A stretch of DNA of 14,443 bases from positions 1-14,443 of the forward strand of contig JAKLIU010000020.1 of NCBI GenBank assembly GCA_022709445.1, read 5' to 3'. Positions 1-5,884 of the stretch are shown one piece after another. Position numbers and translations under genes: made by a program. The DNA comes from Spirochaetota bacterium (lineage in GTDB: Bacteria > Spirochaetota > Spirochaetia > Treponematales > UBA12059). The notes under the pieces are model-generated. The model ran no database searches and was not told where the DNA came from. It saw only the letters and a program-made list of their open reading frames with translations. Every line of letters starts with the position of its first letter. The first letter of the stretch is position 1.

Positions 1-151
1 TCTCCCTGCCCACCTGGGCGGCGAGCTCCGACAGCTCGGCCGCCATGGTGGTCTCCGTCGAGGCCATGTCCAGCGCCTTCTTCCCCTGGCCCCGGCCGAT
101 GAAGAACAGGACCGCGGAAATGGCGGCCAGCGCTATCGGGATGAATATCAT
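1..151 (-). CDS. N-terminal fragment of a single-span membrane protein, possibly GIDE/MUL1-like family
   Basis: This is the first 50 codons of a leftward gene cut by the window edge. The start ATG (151-149) has a good Shine-Dalgarno GGAGG (157-161, minus strand) five bases upstream. The product begins MIFIPIALAAISAVLFFIG, one hydrophobic membrane helix, then a basic RGQGKK stretch and a polar segment containing ASTETTMAAELSELAAQV. A short N-terminal helix followed by a 'TETS..AEL.ELA' segment resembles bacterial proteins of the GIDE (MUL1-like, 'E3 ubiquitin ligase family') group, which carry their conserved domain further downstream. That domain is outside the window, so the family call rests on recollection of this N-terminal pattern only. 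The membrane helix and start are well supported; the function is not. It is divergent from recO. Confidence 0.55.
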   Translation of the reverse strand, partial: MIFIPIALAAISAVLFFIGRGQGKKALDMASTETTMAAELSELAAQVGRE

Positions 152-169
152 GGGTGCCTCCGTACCGTA

Positions 170-198
170 ATTGTGGAGCCCCCGGGTCATGATTGCAA
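170..198 (-). promoter_or_regulatory. Possible sigma70-type promoter for the leftward membrane-protein gene
   Basis: On the minus strand a TTGCAA hexamer (198-193) and a CACAAT hexamer (175-170) are separated by 17 bases, each matching four of six consensus positions. The predicted start point would be near 163, leaving a leader of only about a dozen bases that still contains the GGAGG. Both boxes are imperfect, so this is tentative. Confidence 0.33.
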
Positions 199-230
199 GT
201 GCGCCCGCGGCCGGCGCGGGGGGCTTCCGG

Positions 231-259
231 TTGACAGGCCGGCGCGCGGGGACGATACT
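231..259 (+). promoter_or_regulatory. Strong sigma70-type promoter of recO (TTGACA-17-GATACT)
   Basis: A perfect -35 box TTGACA (231-236) is followed after exactly 17 bases by GATACT (254-259), which matches four of six positions of the -10 consensus. Transcription should begin at about 266-269, essentially at the ATG of recO (269). No Shine-Dalgarno lies before that ATG, so the mRNA is predicted to be leaderless or nearly so. The promoter lies inside any longer recO reading frame opened upstream, which argues for the 269 start. Confidence 0.7.
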
Positions 260-268
260 GCCCCTTCC

Positions 269-1027
269 ATGGCCAGCCGCTCCTCGTCCTTCCCTGCCGC
301 AGTCCTCAGGTCGCGCGAGAGCCCAGCCGGCGACCGCATCGTGCAGCTCCTCTGCGCGGCCGGCATCGTGGACGCCTTCGCCTTCGGCGGCCCCAAGAGC
401 AAGCTGCGCTCGCTGGCATCCCCGTGGCATTCCGGCACCGCCTGGATCTACGAGGACAAGGCCAGGGGCCTGGTCAAGCTGACGGACTTCGACGCCGACG
501 AGGAGTTCCCCCGCATACGCACCGACCTGTCCGCGATCGGGGCGGCCTCGCTGGCCGCGGAGTTCATCATGGCTTCGGACGCGCTGGGCGGGGACGGGGA
601 GTTCTCCCGCGTCCTGTTCGTGGAGCTGCTTCGGGCCCTGGACCGCGCCGAACACGGCATCCCGGACGCCGCCCTCCCGCAGTTCTGCCTGCGCGCGCTG
701 CGCGCCATGGGCGTGATGCCGGACGCGCGGGAGTGCGCCTCCTGCGCTGGCGAAATCGGGCCGCGTACGGTACACTCGTACTCCCGGCGGCTGGGGGGCT
801 TCCTCTGCGAACGCTGCGCGTTCCACGCTGAGGGTCCGGATCCGCTCCTCGACCTGCCGGCCGGGGCCATGGCCTACATCGCGCGCTCGGAGGCGATGGA
901 GTTCGGCGAGGCGGCGCGGGCCGGCTTGAGCGTACCGGCCCTGGCTGCCCTTCGGGCCTGCACCCTGGACCTGATCGCCAAGGCCGCGCACGGTCGGCTC
1001 AGGAGCCTTGAGAGCGGGCTCCTGTGA
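269..1027 (+). CDS. recO: DNA repair protein RecO
   Basis: RecO acts in the RecFOR pathway: it binds single-stranded DNA and RecR and helps load RecA on SSB-coated DNA in the cytosol. The 252-residue product has the RecO layout. The N-terminal OB-fold starts AAVLRSRESPAGDRIVQLL and continues into a GGPKSKLRSL segment, matching the family pattern of a 'vLRsR..gE.DrIV.LLT' strand followed by 'G.rk.kSkl'. A helical region follows, with a C4 zinc-finger candidate at C156-x2-C159 and C180-x2-C183. Length is normal for RecO (about 240-260). ATG 269 is chosen because the OB-fold begins just after it and a consensus promoter ends ten bases before it; the frame is open back to 173, but that would place the promoter inside the gene. 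The stop overlaps the thpR start (GTGA). Confidence 0.87.
   Translation: MASRSSSFPAAVLRSRESPAGDRIVQLLCAAGIVDAFAFGGPKSKLRSLASPWHSGTAWIYEDKARGLVKLTDFDADEEFPRIRTDLSAIGAASLAAEFIMASDALGGDGEFSRVLFVELLRALDRAEHGIPDAALPQFCLRALRAMGVMPDARECASCAGEIGPRTVHSYSRRLGGFLCERCAFHAEGPDPLLDLPAGAMAYIARSEAMEFGEAARAGLSVPALAALRACTLDLIAKAAHGRLRSLESGLL
1000..1024 (+). promoter_or_regulatory. Hairpin over the recO-thpR junction, possible translational coupler
   Basis: A perfect 8-base-pair stem pairs CAGGAGCC (1000-1007) with GGCTCCTG (1017-1024) around a 9-base loop. The left arm holds an AGGAG ribosome-binding-like sequence, and the right arm ends on the first base of the thpR GTG start. In the mRNA the hairpin would hide both until a ribosome finishing recO opens it. 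AGGAG is about 18 bases from the GTG, farther than a usual Shine-Dalgarno, so the coupling role is inference. Confidence 0.4.
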
Positions 1028-1590
1028 GGTGCTTCCTGGCGCTCCTGCCGCCGCCCGGATTCGGCGAGGCCCTCGGCTCGTACCTGGATGCGCTGGCGCC
1101 CCGGCTGGCCGGCTGGCGCAGGGTCAGGCCTGAGGGACTGCACCTGACCCTGGCGTTCCTGGGAGACACCGGGCCGGACGGGGTGGCGGCCGTGACCGAG
1201 GCGCTCCGGGTCCTGGAAGCAGCCGCGCCTCCGGCCCCGGTTTTCGTTTTCCGCCGGGTGACGGGTTTCCCCTCGCGGGGCCGGCCGCGCGCCCTGGTGC
1301 TCGAGCCGGAGGGAGGACTGCCGGAGACCCTGGCCGCCAGGGAGTTCCTGCGCGCCGCGCTGGCCGGCTTCCCGCGCCTGGCGGAGGCCTTCGGCGCTTC
1401 GTTCCGGGCCCACCTGACCCTGGCCCGGCCGGGGAGCGGAGCGGCGCGGCCTCCGGTCGGCATGGCCCTGCCTCCGGACCAGTCCGGGCCGGCCGTGTTC
1501 GGGCGGGTGGCTCTGATGGAATCGACGCTCGGGCCCGGAGGCTCGAGGTACTGCATACTGGCGCAGGCGACGCTGCGCGGCCCGGCGTGA
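1024..1590 (+). CDS. thpR: RNA 2',3'-cyclic phosphodiesterase (2H phosphoesterase, ThpR/LigT family)
   Basis: This is a 188-residue protein of the 2H phosphoesterase superfamily, whose ThpR/LigT members hydrolyse 2',3'-cyclic phosphate ends of RNA to 2'-phosphates. Both catalytic HxT motifs are present: HLTLAFLG with H40 and HLTLARPG with H130, with the spacing usual for the family. The opening MRCFLALLPP matches the first strand of these enzymes ('R.FiAl.lp'). Length is typical (about 175-190). The start is GTG 1024, overlapping the recO stop by four bases (GTGA), so translation is probably coupled to recO. There is no strong Shine-Dalgarno; a weak GAGAG lies at 1010-1014. The motifs make the superfamily secure, but the natural substrate in this organism is not shown by the sequence. 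Confidence 0.87.
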   Translation: MRCFLALLPPPGFGEALGSYLDALAPRLAGWRRVRPEGLHLTLAFLGDTGPDGVAAVTEALRVLEAAAPPAPVFVFRRVTGFPSRGRPRALVLEPEGGLPETLAAREFLRAALAGFPRLAEAFGASFRAHLTLARPGSGAARPPVGMALPPDQSGPAVFGRVALMESTLGPGGSRYCILAQATLRGPA

Positions 1591-1604
1591 CGCACGCCGG
1601 GGCC
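1579..1604 (+). terminator. GC-rich hairpin spanning the thpR stop codon, terminator-like
   Basis: CCCGGCGTG (1581-1589) pairs perfectly with CACGCCGGG (1593-1601) around a 3-base loop, and GG (1579-1580) with CC (1603-1604) extends the stem past one bulged base. The thpR TGA lies in the stem and loop. No T-run follows, so it is not a classical intrinsic terminator. It may slow polymerase, protect the 3' end, or mark the boundary before pdp. No convincing promoter was seen in the 60-base gap before pdp. Confidence 0.4.
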
Positions 1605-1650
1605 GGCGCGCCGCCGCGGGGACACGGACATCCGGACGGAGGGACATGAC

Positions 1651-2961
1651 ATGAGGGCGGTCGACATCATCATGAAGAAGCGCGACGGTGCGGAGCTTTC
1701 GCGCGAGGAGCTGGCGTTCATCGTCACGGGCTACGTGTCCGGCGACATCCCCGAGTACCAGGTGTCGTCCTGGCTCATGGCGGTGTTCTTCCGCGGCATG
1801 AGCTTCAGGGAGACGGCCGACCTCACCGAGCTCATGCTGCGCTCCGGCTCGGTCATGGACCTGTCCGGCATCGCCGGTCCCTTCGTGGACAAGCACTCCA
1901 CCGGCGGGGTGGGCGACAAGGTGTCGCTGGTGCTCGCGCCCATCGCCGCGGCCTGCGGCATCAGGGTGCCCATGATGTCCGGGCGCGCGCTCGGGCACAC
2001 GGGCGGCACCCTGGACAAGCTGGAGAGCATACCCGGCTACACCACCCGGCTGGACGAGAAGCGCTTCAGGGAATACCTCGAGCGGGACGGCTTCGCCATG
2101 ACCGGCCAGACCGACGCGATCGTCCCGGCGGACAAGAAGCTGTACTCCCTCCGCGACGTGACCGCCACCGTGGAGTCGGTGCCGCTCATCACCGCGAGCA
2201 TCCTGTCCAAGAAGGTGGCCGAGGGGGCTGAGGCCCTGGTCTTCGACGTGAAGAGCGGCCCCGGCGCCTTCATGAAGACCGTCGCCGACGCCGAGCGCCT
2301 GGCCAACAGCCTGGTGAAGACCGGGCAGGCCATGGGCAAGCGCATCGTGGGCGTGATCACCGACATGACCGAGCCCCTGGGCGACAAGGTGGGCAATTTC
2401 CTCGAGGTGGAGGAGTCCATCGACTGCCTCAAGGGCAAGGGGCCGGCGGACATGATGGAGGTCACGCTCAGGCTGAGCGCCTGGATGCTGGTCGCCGGAG
2501 GCAAGGCGCGCGACGTGGCGGAGGCCGAGTCGATGTGCCGCGAGGCCGTCGATTCCGGCCGGGCTTACGAGCTCTTCGAGCGCAACGTGCGCAGCCAGGG
2601 CGGCGACGCGGACAGGATGCTTTCCCTGTGCGGCAGCTACCGGTCGGGATTCTCGCGCGAGCTCAAGGCGCCGTCGGCCGGCTGGATCGAGTCCATCGAC
2701 GCGTACAAGATCGGCCTGGCCGGCGTCTACCTGGGAGTCGGCCGCAACAAGACCACCGACCCGGTGGCGCCGGACGTGGGCTTCGTGTTCAGCCGCAAGA
2801 AGGGCGCCAAGGTGGCCGCCGGCGACACGATCGCCACCGTGTACGGCCGCGACGCGGCCTCGCTCGACGCGGCCTGGCCCCTGGTGTCCGGTTCCCTCTC
2901 CATCGGCGCCGCGGCTCCCGCGACCTCGCCCCTGGTAATCAAGGAAATCACCGCGCTATGA
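1651..2961 (+). CDS. pdp: Pyrimidine-nucleoside (thymidine) phosphorylase
   Basis: The enzyme splits thymidine, deoxyuridine or uridine with phosphate into the free base and (deoxy)ribose-1-phosphate, in cytosolic pyrimidine salvage. The 436-residue protein is full length (Bacillus Pdp about 433, E. coli DeoA 440). Visible are the helical domain opening MRAVDIIMKKRDG, the phosphate-binding VDKHSTGGVGDK with K81, H82 and S83, the family signature SGRALGHTGGTLDKLESIPG (usual form SGRGLGHTGGT), and YSLRDVTATVES with R168, then S183 and K187, at the positions of E. coli R171, S186 and K190. A C-terminal beta domain follows. The overall sequence looks closer to Pdp than to DeoA, so broad pyrimidine specificity is likely, but sequence alone does not settle this. 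GGAGGG (1638-1643) lies seven bases before the ATG. The stop overlaps the recJ start (ATGA). Confidence 0.93.
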   Translation: MRAVDIIMKKRDGAELSREELAFIVTGYVSGDIPEYQVSSWLMAVFFRGMSFRETADLTELMLRSGSVMDLSGIAGPFVDKHSTGGVGDKVSLVLAPIAAACGIRVPMMSGRALGHTGGTLDKLESIPGYTTRLDEKRFREYLERDGFAMTGQTDAIVPADKKLYSLRDVTATVESVPLITASILSKKVAEGAEALVFDVKSGPGAFMKTVADAERLANSLVKTGQAMGKRIVGVITDMTEPLGDKVGNFLEVEESIDCLKGKGPADMMEVTLRLSAWMLVAGGKARDVAEAESMCREAVDSGRAYELFERNVRSQGGDADRMLSLCGSYRSGFSRELKAPSAGWIESIDAYKIGLAGVYLGVGRNKTTDPVAPDVGFVFSRKKGAKVAAGDTIATVYGRDAASLDAAWPLVSGSLSIGAAAPATSPLVIKEITAL

Positions 2962-5081
2962 GGTGGCGCAAGCGCGACGTCTCGCCCGCGGCGGTGCGCG
3001 AACTGGCCGAGCGCTACGGGCTGGACCTGCTGGCCGCCTCCATCCTGGCCCGCCGCGGCGTCACGGCCCCGGCGGAGGTGCTGTATTTCCTCGAGGACGA
3101 CACCCGCTGGCTGCGCAATCCCTTCCTGTTCGCCGGCATGGAGGACGCGGTGGATCGCCTCCTGCTGGCCGCGGACGAAGGCGAGAAGGTCCTGGTGTTC
3201 GGGGACCGGGACGCGGACGGCGTCACGGCCACTGCCCTCATGGTCGGGGCCCTGGAGGACCTGGGCATCGACGTGTCCTGGCGCCTGCCGGAGGAGGACG
3301 AGAAGTACGGGCTCTCGCGCCGCGCGCTCGACGAGCACGCCGCCGCGTTCGGCAGCCTGGTCGTCACCGTGGACTGCGGCATCTCCAACCATGCCGAGGT
3401 GGCCCACGCCGCCTCCCTCGGCATCGACGTGATCATCGCGGACCACCACGTGCTGCAGGCCGGGCAGCCCCCGGAGGCGCTGGCCGTGCTGGATCCAAAG
3501 CTCGAGGGCTGCGGCTACCCCTTCAGGGACCTGTCCGGCTGCGGGGTGGCCTACAAGCTGGCCTGGGCCCTGCGCTTCGCGAAGAGCGGGCTCTACAAGC
3601 AGCAGGTGGCGCTCCTGAACGTGCGCCCGGCCAACGACGCGTACACGGTCGAGGCGCTCAGCCTCTCCAACCTGGTGGAGACCGGGCGGATCGTCGAGAC
3701 CATAGTCCCGGGCATGGTGGACCTGCAGAAGACCCGCCTGGTCCCCTTCCTCAAGGACCGGCAGATCTTCGTGTGGGACGGGGAGCTGCACGGCAGGCTC
3801 TTCGCCAAGGCCCTGGGCAAGGCGGCCGAGGTCAACTTCTACGACGTCCGCCCGGACGTGTCCAAGCTCATCCCCCAGACCGCCGGGCAGAGCCTCCTCA
3901 GGCTGTCCGAGATGTCCCGCGTGGGCAAGTACGCCGGCCGCGAGCGCAGCGAGCTGGACACCTTCGCCAGCCTGTTCACCAGCTTCGTCCTGCGCAAGGC
4001 AGACTGCGCGGGTGAGGCCGACCAGGAGGCCCTGCAGCTGGTCGCCCTGTCCACCATCGCGGACCTCATGCCCCTGCGCGACGAGAACCGCGTGCTGGTC
4101 AGGCAGGGCCTGGCCGCGCTCAACCGCAAGCCGCGCCGAGGGCTGGCCGAGCTCCTGGCCAGGCAGAACCCCGGCGGCAAGCGCATGTCTTCCGTCGACG
4201 CCGCCTGGCAGCTGACGCCCGTGATCAACGCGGCCGGCCGCATGGGCCAGCCGGGCGTGGCCCTGGGCCTGCTGCTGTCCCGCGACGACGCCGAGCGCGA
4301 CGCCCTGGCCGACCGGCTGGTGGGGCTGAACCAGGAGCGCAAGCAGCTGGGGGCCGAGTCCTGGGACGCCGTGTACCCGGCGGCGCGCGAGGCTGCCGAG
4401 GCGGCCGGCGGCAGGTACGTGATCGTCGGCGACGCCGCCATCAACCGGGGCATCACCGGCATCCTGGCCAGCCGCCTGGCCGACACCTTCAAGGCGCCGG
4501 CGGTGGCCGCCACCTTCATGAAGGACGGCACGGCCGTGGGCTCGGTCCGCAGCGCGCGGGGCTTCAACGTGAAGGGCCTCCTGGACCACTGCGCGGAGCT
4601 GTTCATCGACTACGGCGGACACGACGCGGCCGCCGGCTTCAGCATGCCGGAGGCGCGCTGGCCGGAGTTCCTGCGCATGGCCGCCGGCTTCCTGTCCGCC
4701 GTCCCCCTGGACGAGGCGGAGGAGACCCTGGACGTGGACGCCGAGCTCCCGCACGAGTACCTGAAGCCGTCCCTCATGGAGCTGTCCGACCGCTTCGAGC
4801 CCTACGGGGAAGGCAATCCCCAGCTCGTGTTCATGGCCAAGGGGGTTCCCATCGCGCAGGCTGACGTGGTGGGCAAGCAGGAGAAGAGCCACCTGAAGCT
4901 GACCCTGGATTTCGGGGCAAACCGCTGGCCCGCGCTCTGGTGGAGCGCCGCCGAGAGGCTGGGCAGGGACTTCTCCGCGACGGACCGCCTGGACCTGGTG
5001 TTCCGCGTGGGCAAGAACCACTGGAACGGCATGGAGACCCCCCAGCTGGTGATCCTGGACGCGCGGCGGGCCGAGGGCTGA
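2958..5081 (+). CDS. recJ: Single-stranded-DNA-specific exonuclease RecJ, with a large insertion
   Basis: RecJ is a Mn/Mg-dependent 5'-3' exonuclease on single-stranded DNA, used in recombination, mismatch and base-excision repair. The 707-residue product has the DHH motifs: GDRDADG (D83, D85, D87), VDCGIS (D139), ADHH (D162-H164), STIADLMPL (365-373), INAAGRMG (423-430) and the DHHA1-domain GGH (553-555), then an OB-like C-terminal domain with FEPYGEGNPQ. About 200 residues separate DHH from the TIAD motif, whereas E. coli-type RecJ has roughly 70; residues of about 205-345 therefore form an extra segment of unknown role. The ATG at 2958 overlaps the pdp stop (ATGA), implying coupled translation. 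The frame is open upstream inside pdp, but homology begins at MRWRKRDVS. All catalytic residues are intact. Confidence 0.93.
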   Translation: MRWRKRDVSPAAVRELAERYGLDLLAASILARRGVTAPAEVLYFLEDDTRWLRNPFLFAGMEDAVDRLLLAADEGEKVLVFGDRDADGVTATALMVGALEDLGIDVSWRLPEEDEKYGLSRRALDEHAAAFGSLVVTVDCGISNHAEVAHAASLGIDVIIADHHVLQAGQPPEALAVLDPKLEGCGYPFRDLSGCGVAYKLAWALRFAKSGLYKQQVALLNVRPANDAYTVEALSLSNLVETGRIVETIVPGMVDLQKTRLVPFLKDRQIFVWDGELHGRLFAKALGKAAEVNFYDVRPDVSKLIPQTAGQSLLRLSEMSRVGKYAGRERSELDTFASLFTSFVLRKADCAGEADQEALQLVALSTIADLMPLRDENRVLVRQGLAALNRKPRRGLAELLARQNPGGKRMSSVDAAWQLTPVINAAGRMGQPGVALGLLLSRDDAERDALADRLVGLNQERKQLGAESWDAVYPAAREAAEAAGGRYVIVGDAAINRGITGILASRLADTFKAPAVAATFMKDGTAVGSVRSARGFNVKGLLDHCAELFIDYGGHDAAAGFSMPEARWPEFLRMAAGFLSAVPLDEAEETLDVDAELPHEYLKPSLMELSDRFEPYGEGNPQLVFMAKGVPIAQADVVGKQEKSHLKLTLDFGANRWPALWWSAAERLGRDFSATDRLDLVFRVGKNHWNGMETPQLVILDARRAEG

Positions 5082-5089
5082 TCGCGCGC

Positions 5090-5124
5090 CGCCAGAGGCG
5101 CTGCCCGCGGCGCCGCCTCTGGCG
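5090..5124 (+). terminator. Intergenic hairpin after recJ, terminator-like
   Basis: A perfect 11-base-pair inverted repeat, CGCCAGAGGCG (5090-5100) and CGCCTCTGGCG (5114-5124), with a 13-base loop begins nine bases past the recJ stop. Only a short pyrimidine-rich stretch follows, without a T-run. Its place between recJ and the pduL promoter fits the end of the pdp-recJ transcript. Confidence 0.55.
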
Positions 5125-5139
5125 TTCCCGTCCGCGCTT

Positions 5140-5148
5140 TGCTATACT
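5140..5148 (+). promoter_or_regulatory. Extended -10 promoter of pduL (TGC-TATACT)
   Basis: TGCTATACT (5140-5148) has both the extended -10 TG dinucleotide and a -10 hexamer matching five of six consensus bases, inside an AT-richer patch of very GC-rich DNA. No good -35 box is seen 16-18 bases upstream (TGGCGT at 5120-5125), which is usual for extended -10 promoters. The predicted start is near 5155, giving a leader of about 65 bases before the pduL ATG at 5221. Confidence 0.6.
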
Positions 5149-5210
5149 CGAGCCGTCGCCGCCGACTCCATGCGGCCGCCATCCGCGCGGCGCAGCGCAC
5201 CAAGGCGACC

Positions 5211-5215
5211 AGGAG
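5211..5215 (+). promoter_or_regulatory. Ribosome binding site that fixes the pduL start
   Basis: AGGAG lies five bases before ATG 5221. An in-frame ATG at 5170 has no such site, so 5221 is taken as the start. Confidence 0.7.
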
Positions 5216-5220
5216 ACACC

Positions 5221-5805
5221 ATGCCCGAAAACCGCGTCCTCGTTAACCTGTCCAACAGGCACATCCACGTATCCAAGGAAGACCTCGCAGCCCTGTTCGG
5301 CGCGGGCCACGCCCTGACCAAGACCAAGGACCTCATGCAGCCCGGCCAGTTCGCCTGCGACGAGACCGTCACCATACGCGGGCCAAAGGGCGCCATATCC
5401 GGCGTGCGCATCCTGGGGCCGGAGCGCAAGGAGACCCAGTGCGAGATCCTGTCCAGCGACGTGTTCAAGCTGGGCGTGCCCGGCTGCCCGGTGCGCGAGT
5501 CCGGCAAGCTGGACGGCTCCATGGGCTTCGTCATCGAGGGGCCGGCGGGAACCGTGAAGAAGGACAAGGGCCTCATCATCGCCAAGCGGCACATCCACTT
5601 CGACCCCAGGAGCGCCGCCGAGTTCGGCGTCAAGGACAACGAGCTGGTCGACCTCCGCATCGACGGGGAGCGCGGCGCCGTGTTCCTCAACGTGGTGTGC
5701 CGCGTCAACGAGGCCTTCGCCCTGGAGTGCCACCTGGACTTCGACGAGGGCAACGCCACGGGCATTGCCTCCGGGGCCCGCGGGACCGTTGTCCGGAGGG
5801 CCTGA
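5221..5805 (+). CDS. pduL: Phosphate propanoyltransferase / phosphotransacylase PduL
   Basis: PduL exchanges CoA and phosphate between acyl-CoA (propionyl- or acetyl-) and acyl-phosphate, and can replace Pta in fermentation. The 194-residue protein has two tandem beta-barrel halves and the known metal ligands: H14 and H16 in NRHIHVS, E75 in TQCEI, H124 and H126 in KRHIHFD, and H171 in LECHLDFDEGNA. These line up at a constant offset of 33-34 with the ligands described for the structurally solved PduL. No N-terminal encapsulation helix and no microcompartment shell gene is present, so a cytosolic role, probably phosphotransacetylase for acetate and ATP formation, is likely. It is flanked by its own promoter and a preceding hairpin, so it looks monocistronic. 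An acetate kinase partner is not in the window. Confidence 0.93.
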   Translation: MPENRVLVNLSNRHIHVSKEDLAALFGAGHALTKTKDLMQPGQFACDETVTIRGPKGAISGVRILGPERKETQCEILSSDVFKLGVPGCPVRESGKLDGSMGFVIEGPAGTVKKDKGLIIAKRHIHFDPRSAAEFGVKDNELVDLRIDGERGAVFLNVVCRVNEAFALECHLDFDEGNATGIASGARGTVVRRA

Positions 5806-5826
5806 GCCTTCCCGCCCGCGGCCGTC

Positions 5827-5852
5827 CTCCCGCGGGGGGGGGCTCGCGGGAG
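5827..5852 (+). other. Hairpin with a run of nine G between pduL and the upp-like gene
   Basis: CTCCCGCG (5827-5834) pairs perfectly with CGCGGGAG (5845-5852) around a 10-base loop of eight G followed by CT; with the last stem base the G-run is nine long (5834-5842). It could end the pduL transcript, though no T-run follows, or tune the downstream operon. Long G-runs are prone to length change, so a miscalled length is also possible. Confidence 0.5.
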
Positions 5853-5884
5853 CCACCCTTCCCGGCGCATCCGATGGAGGATCC

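Noticed and set aside
173..268. Longer recO start upstream of 269
   Set aside because: RecO homology begins just after ATG 269 and a strong promoter (231-259) lies inside the extension; the extra residues look like random GC-rich translation.
2727..5021. A 764-codon minus-strand frame opposite recJ
   Set aside because: It is antisense to an unambiguous RecJ with intact catalytic motifs; the composition is His/Gly/Gln/Val-rich without motifs.
5170..5220. ATG 5170 as the pduL start, giving an N-terminal extension that might be a microcompartment targeting peptide
   Set aside because: It has no ribosome site, the added residues (MRPPSARRSAPRRPGDT) are Pro/Arg-rich and not an amphipathic helix, and ATG 5221 has AGGAG. 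No shell proteins are in the window.
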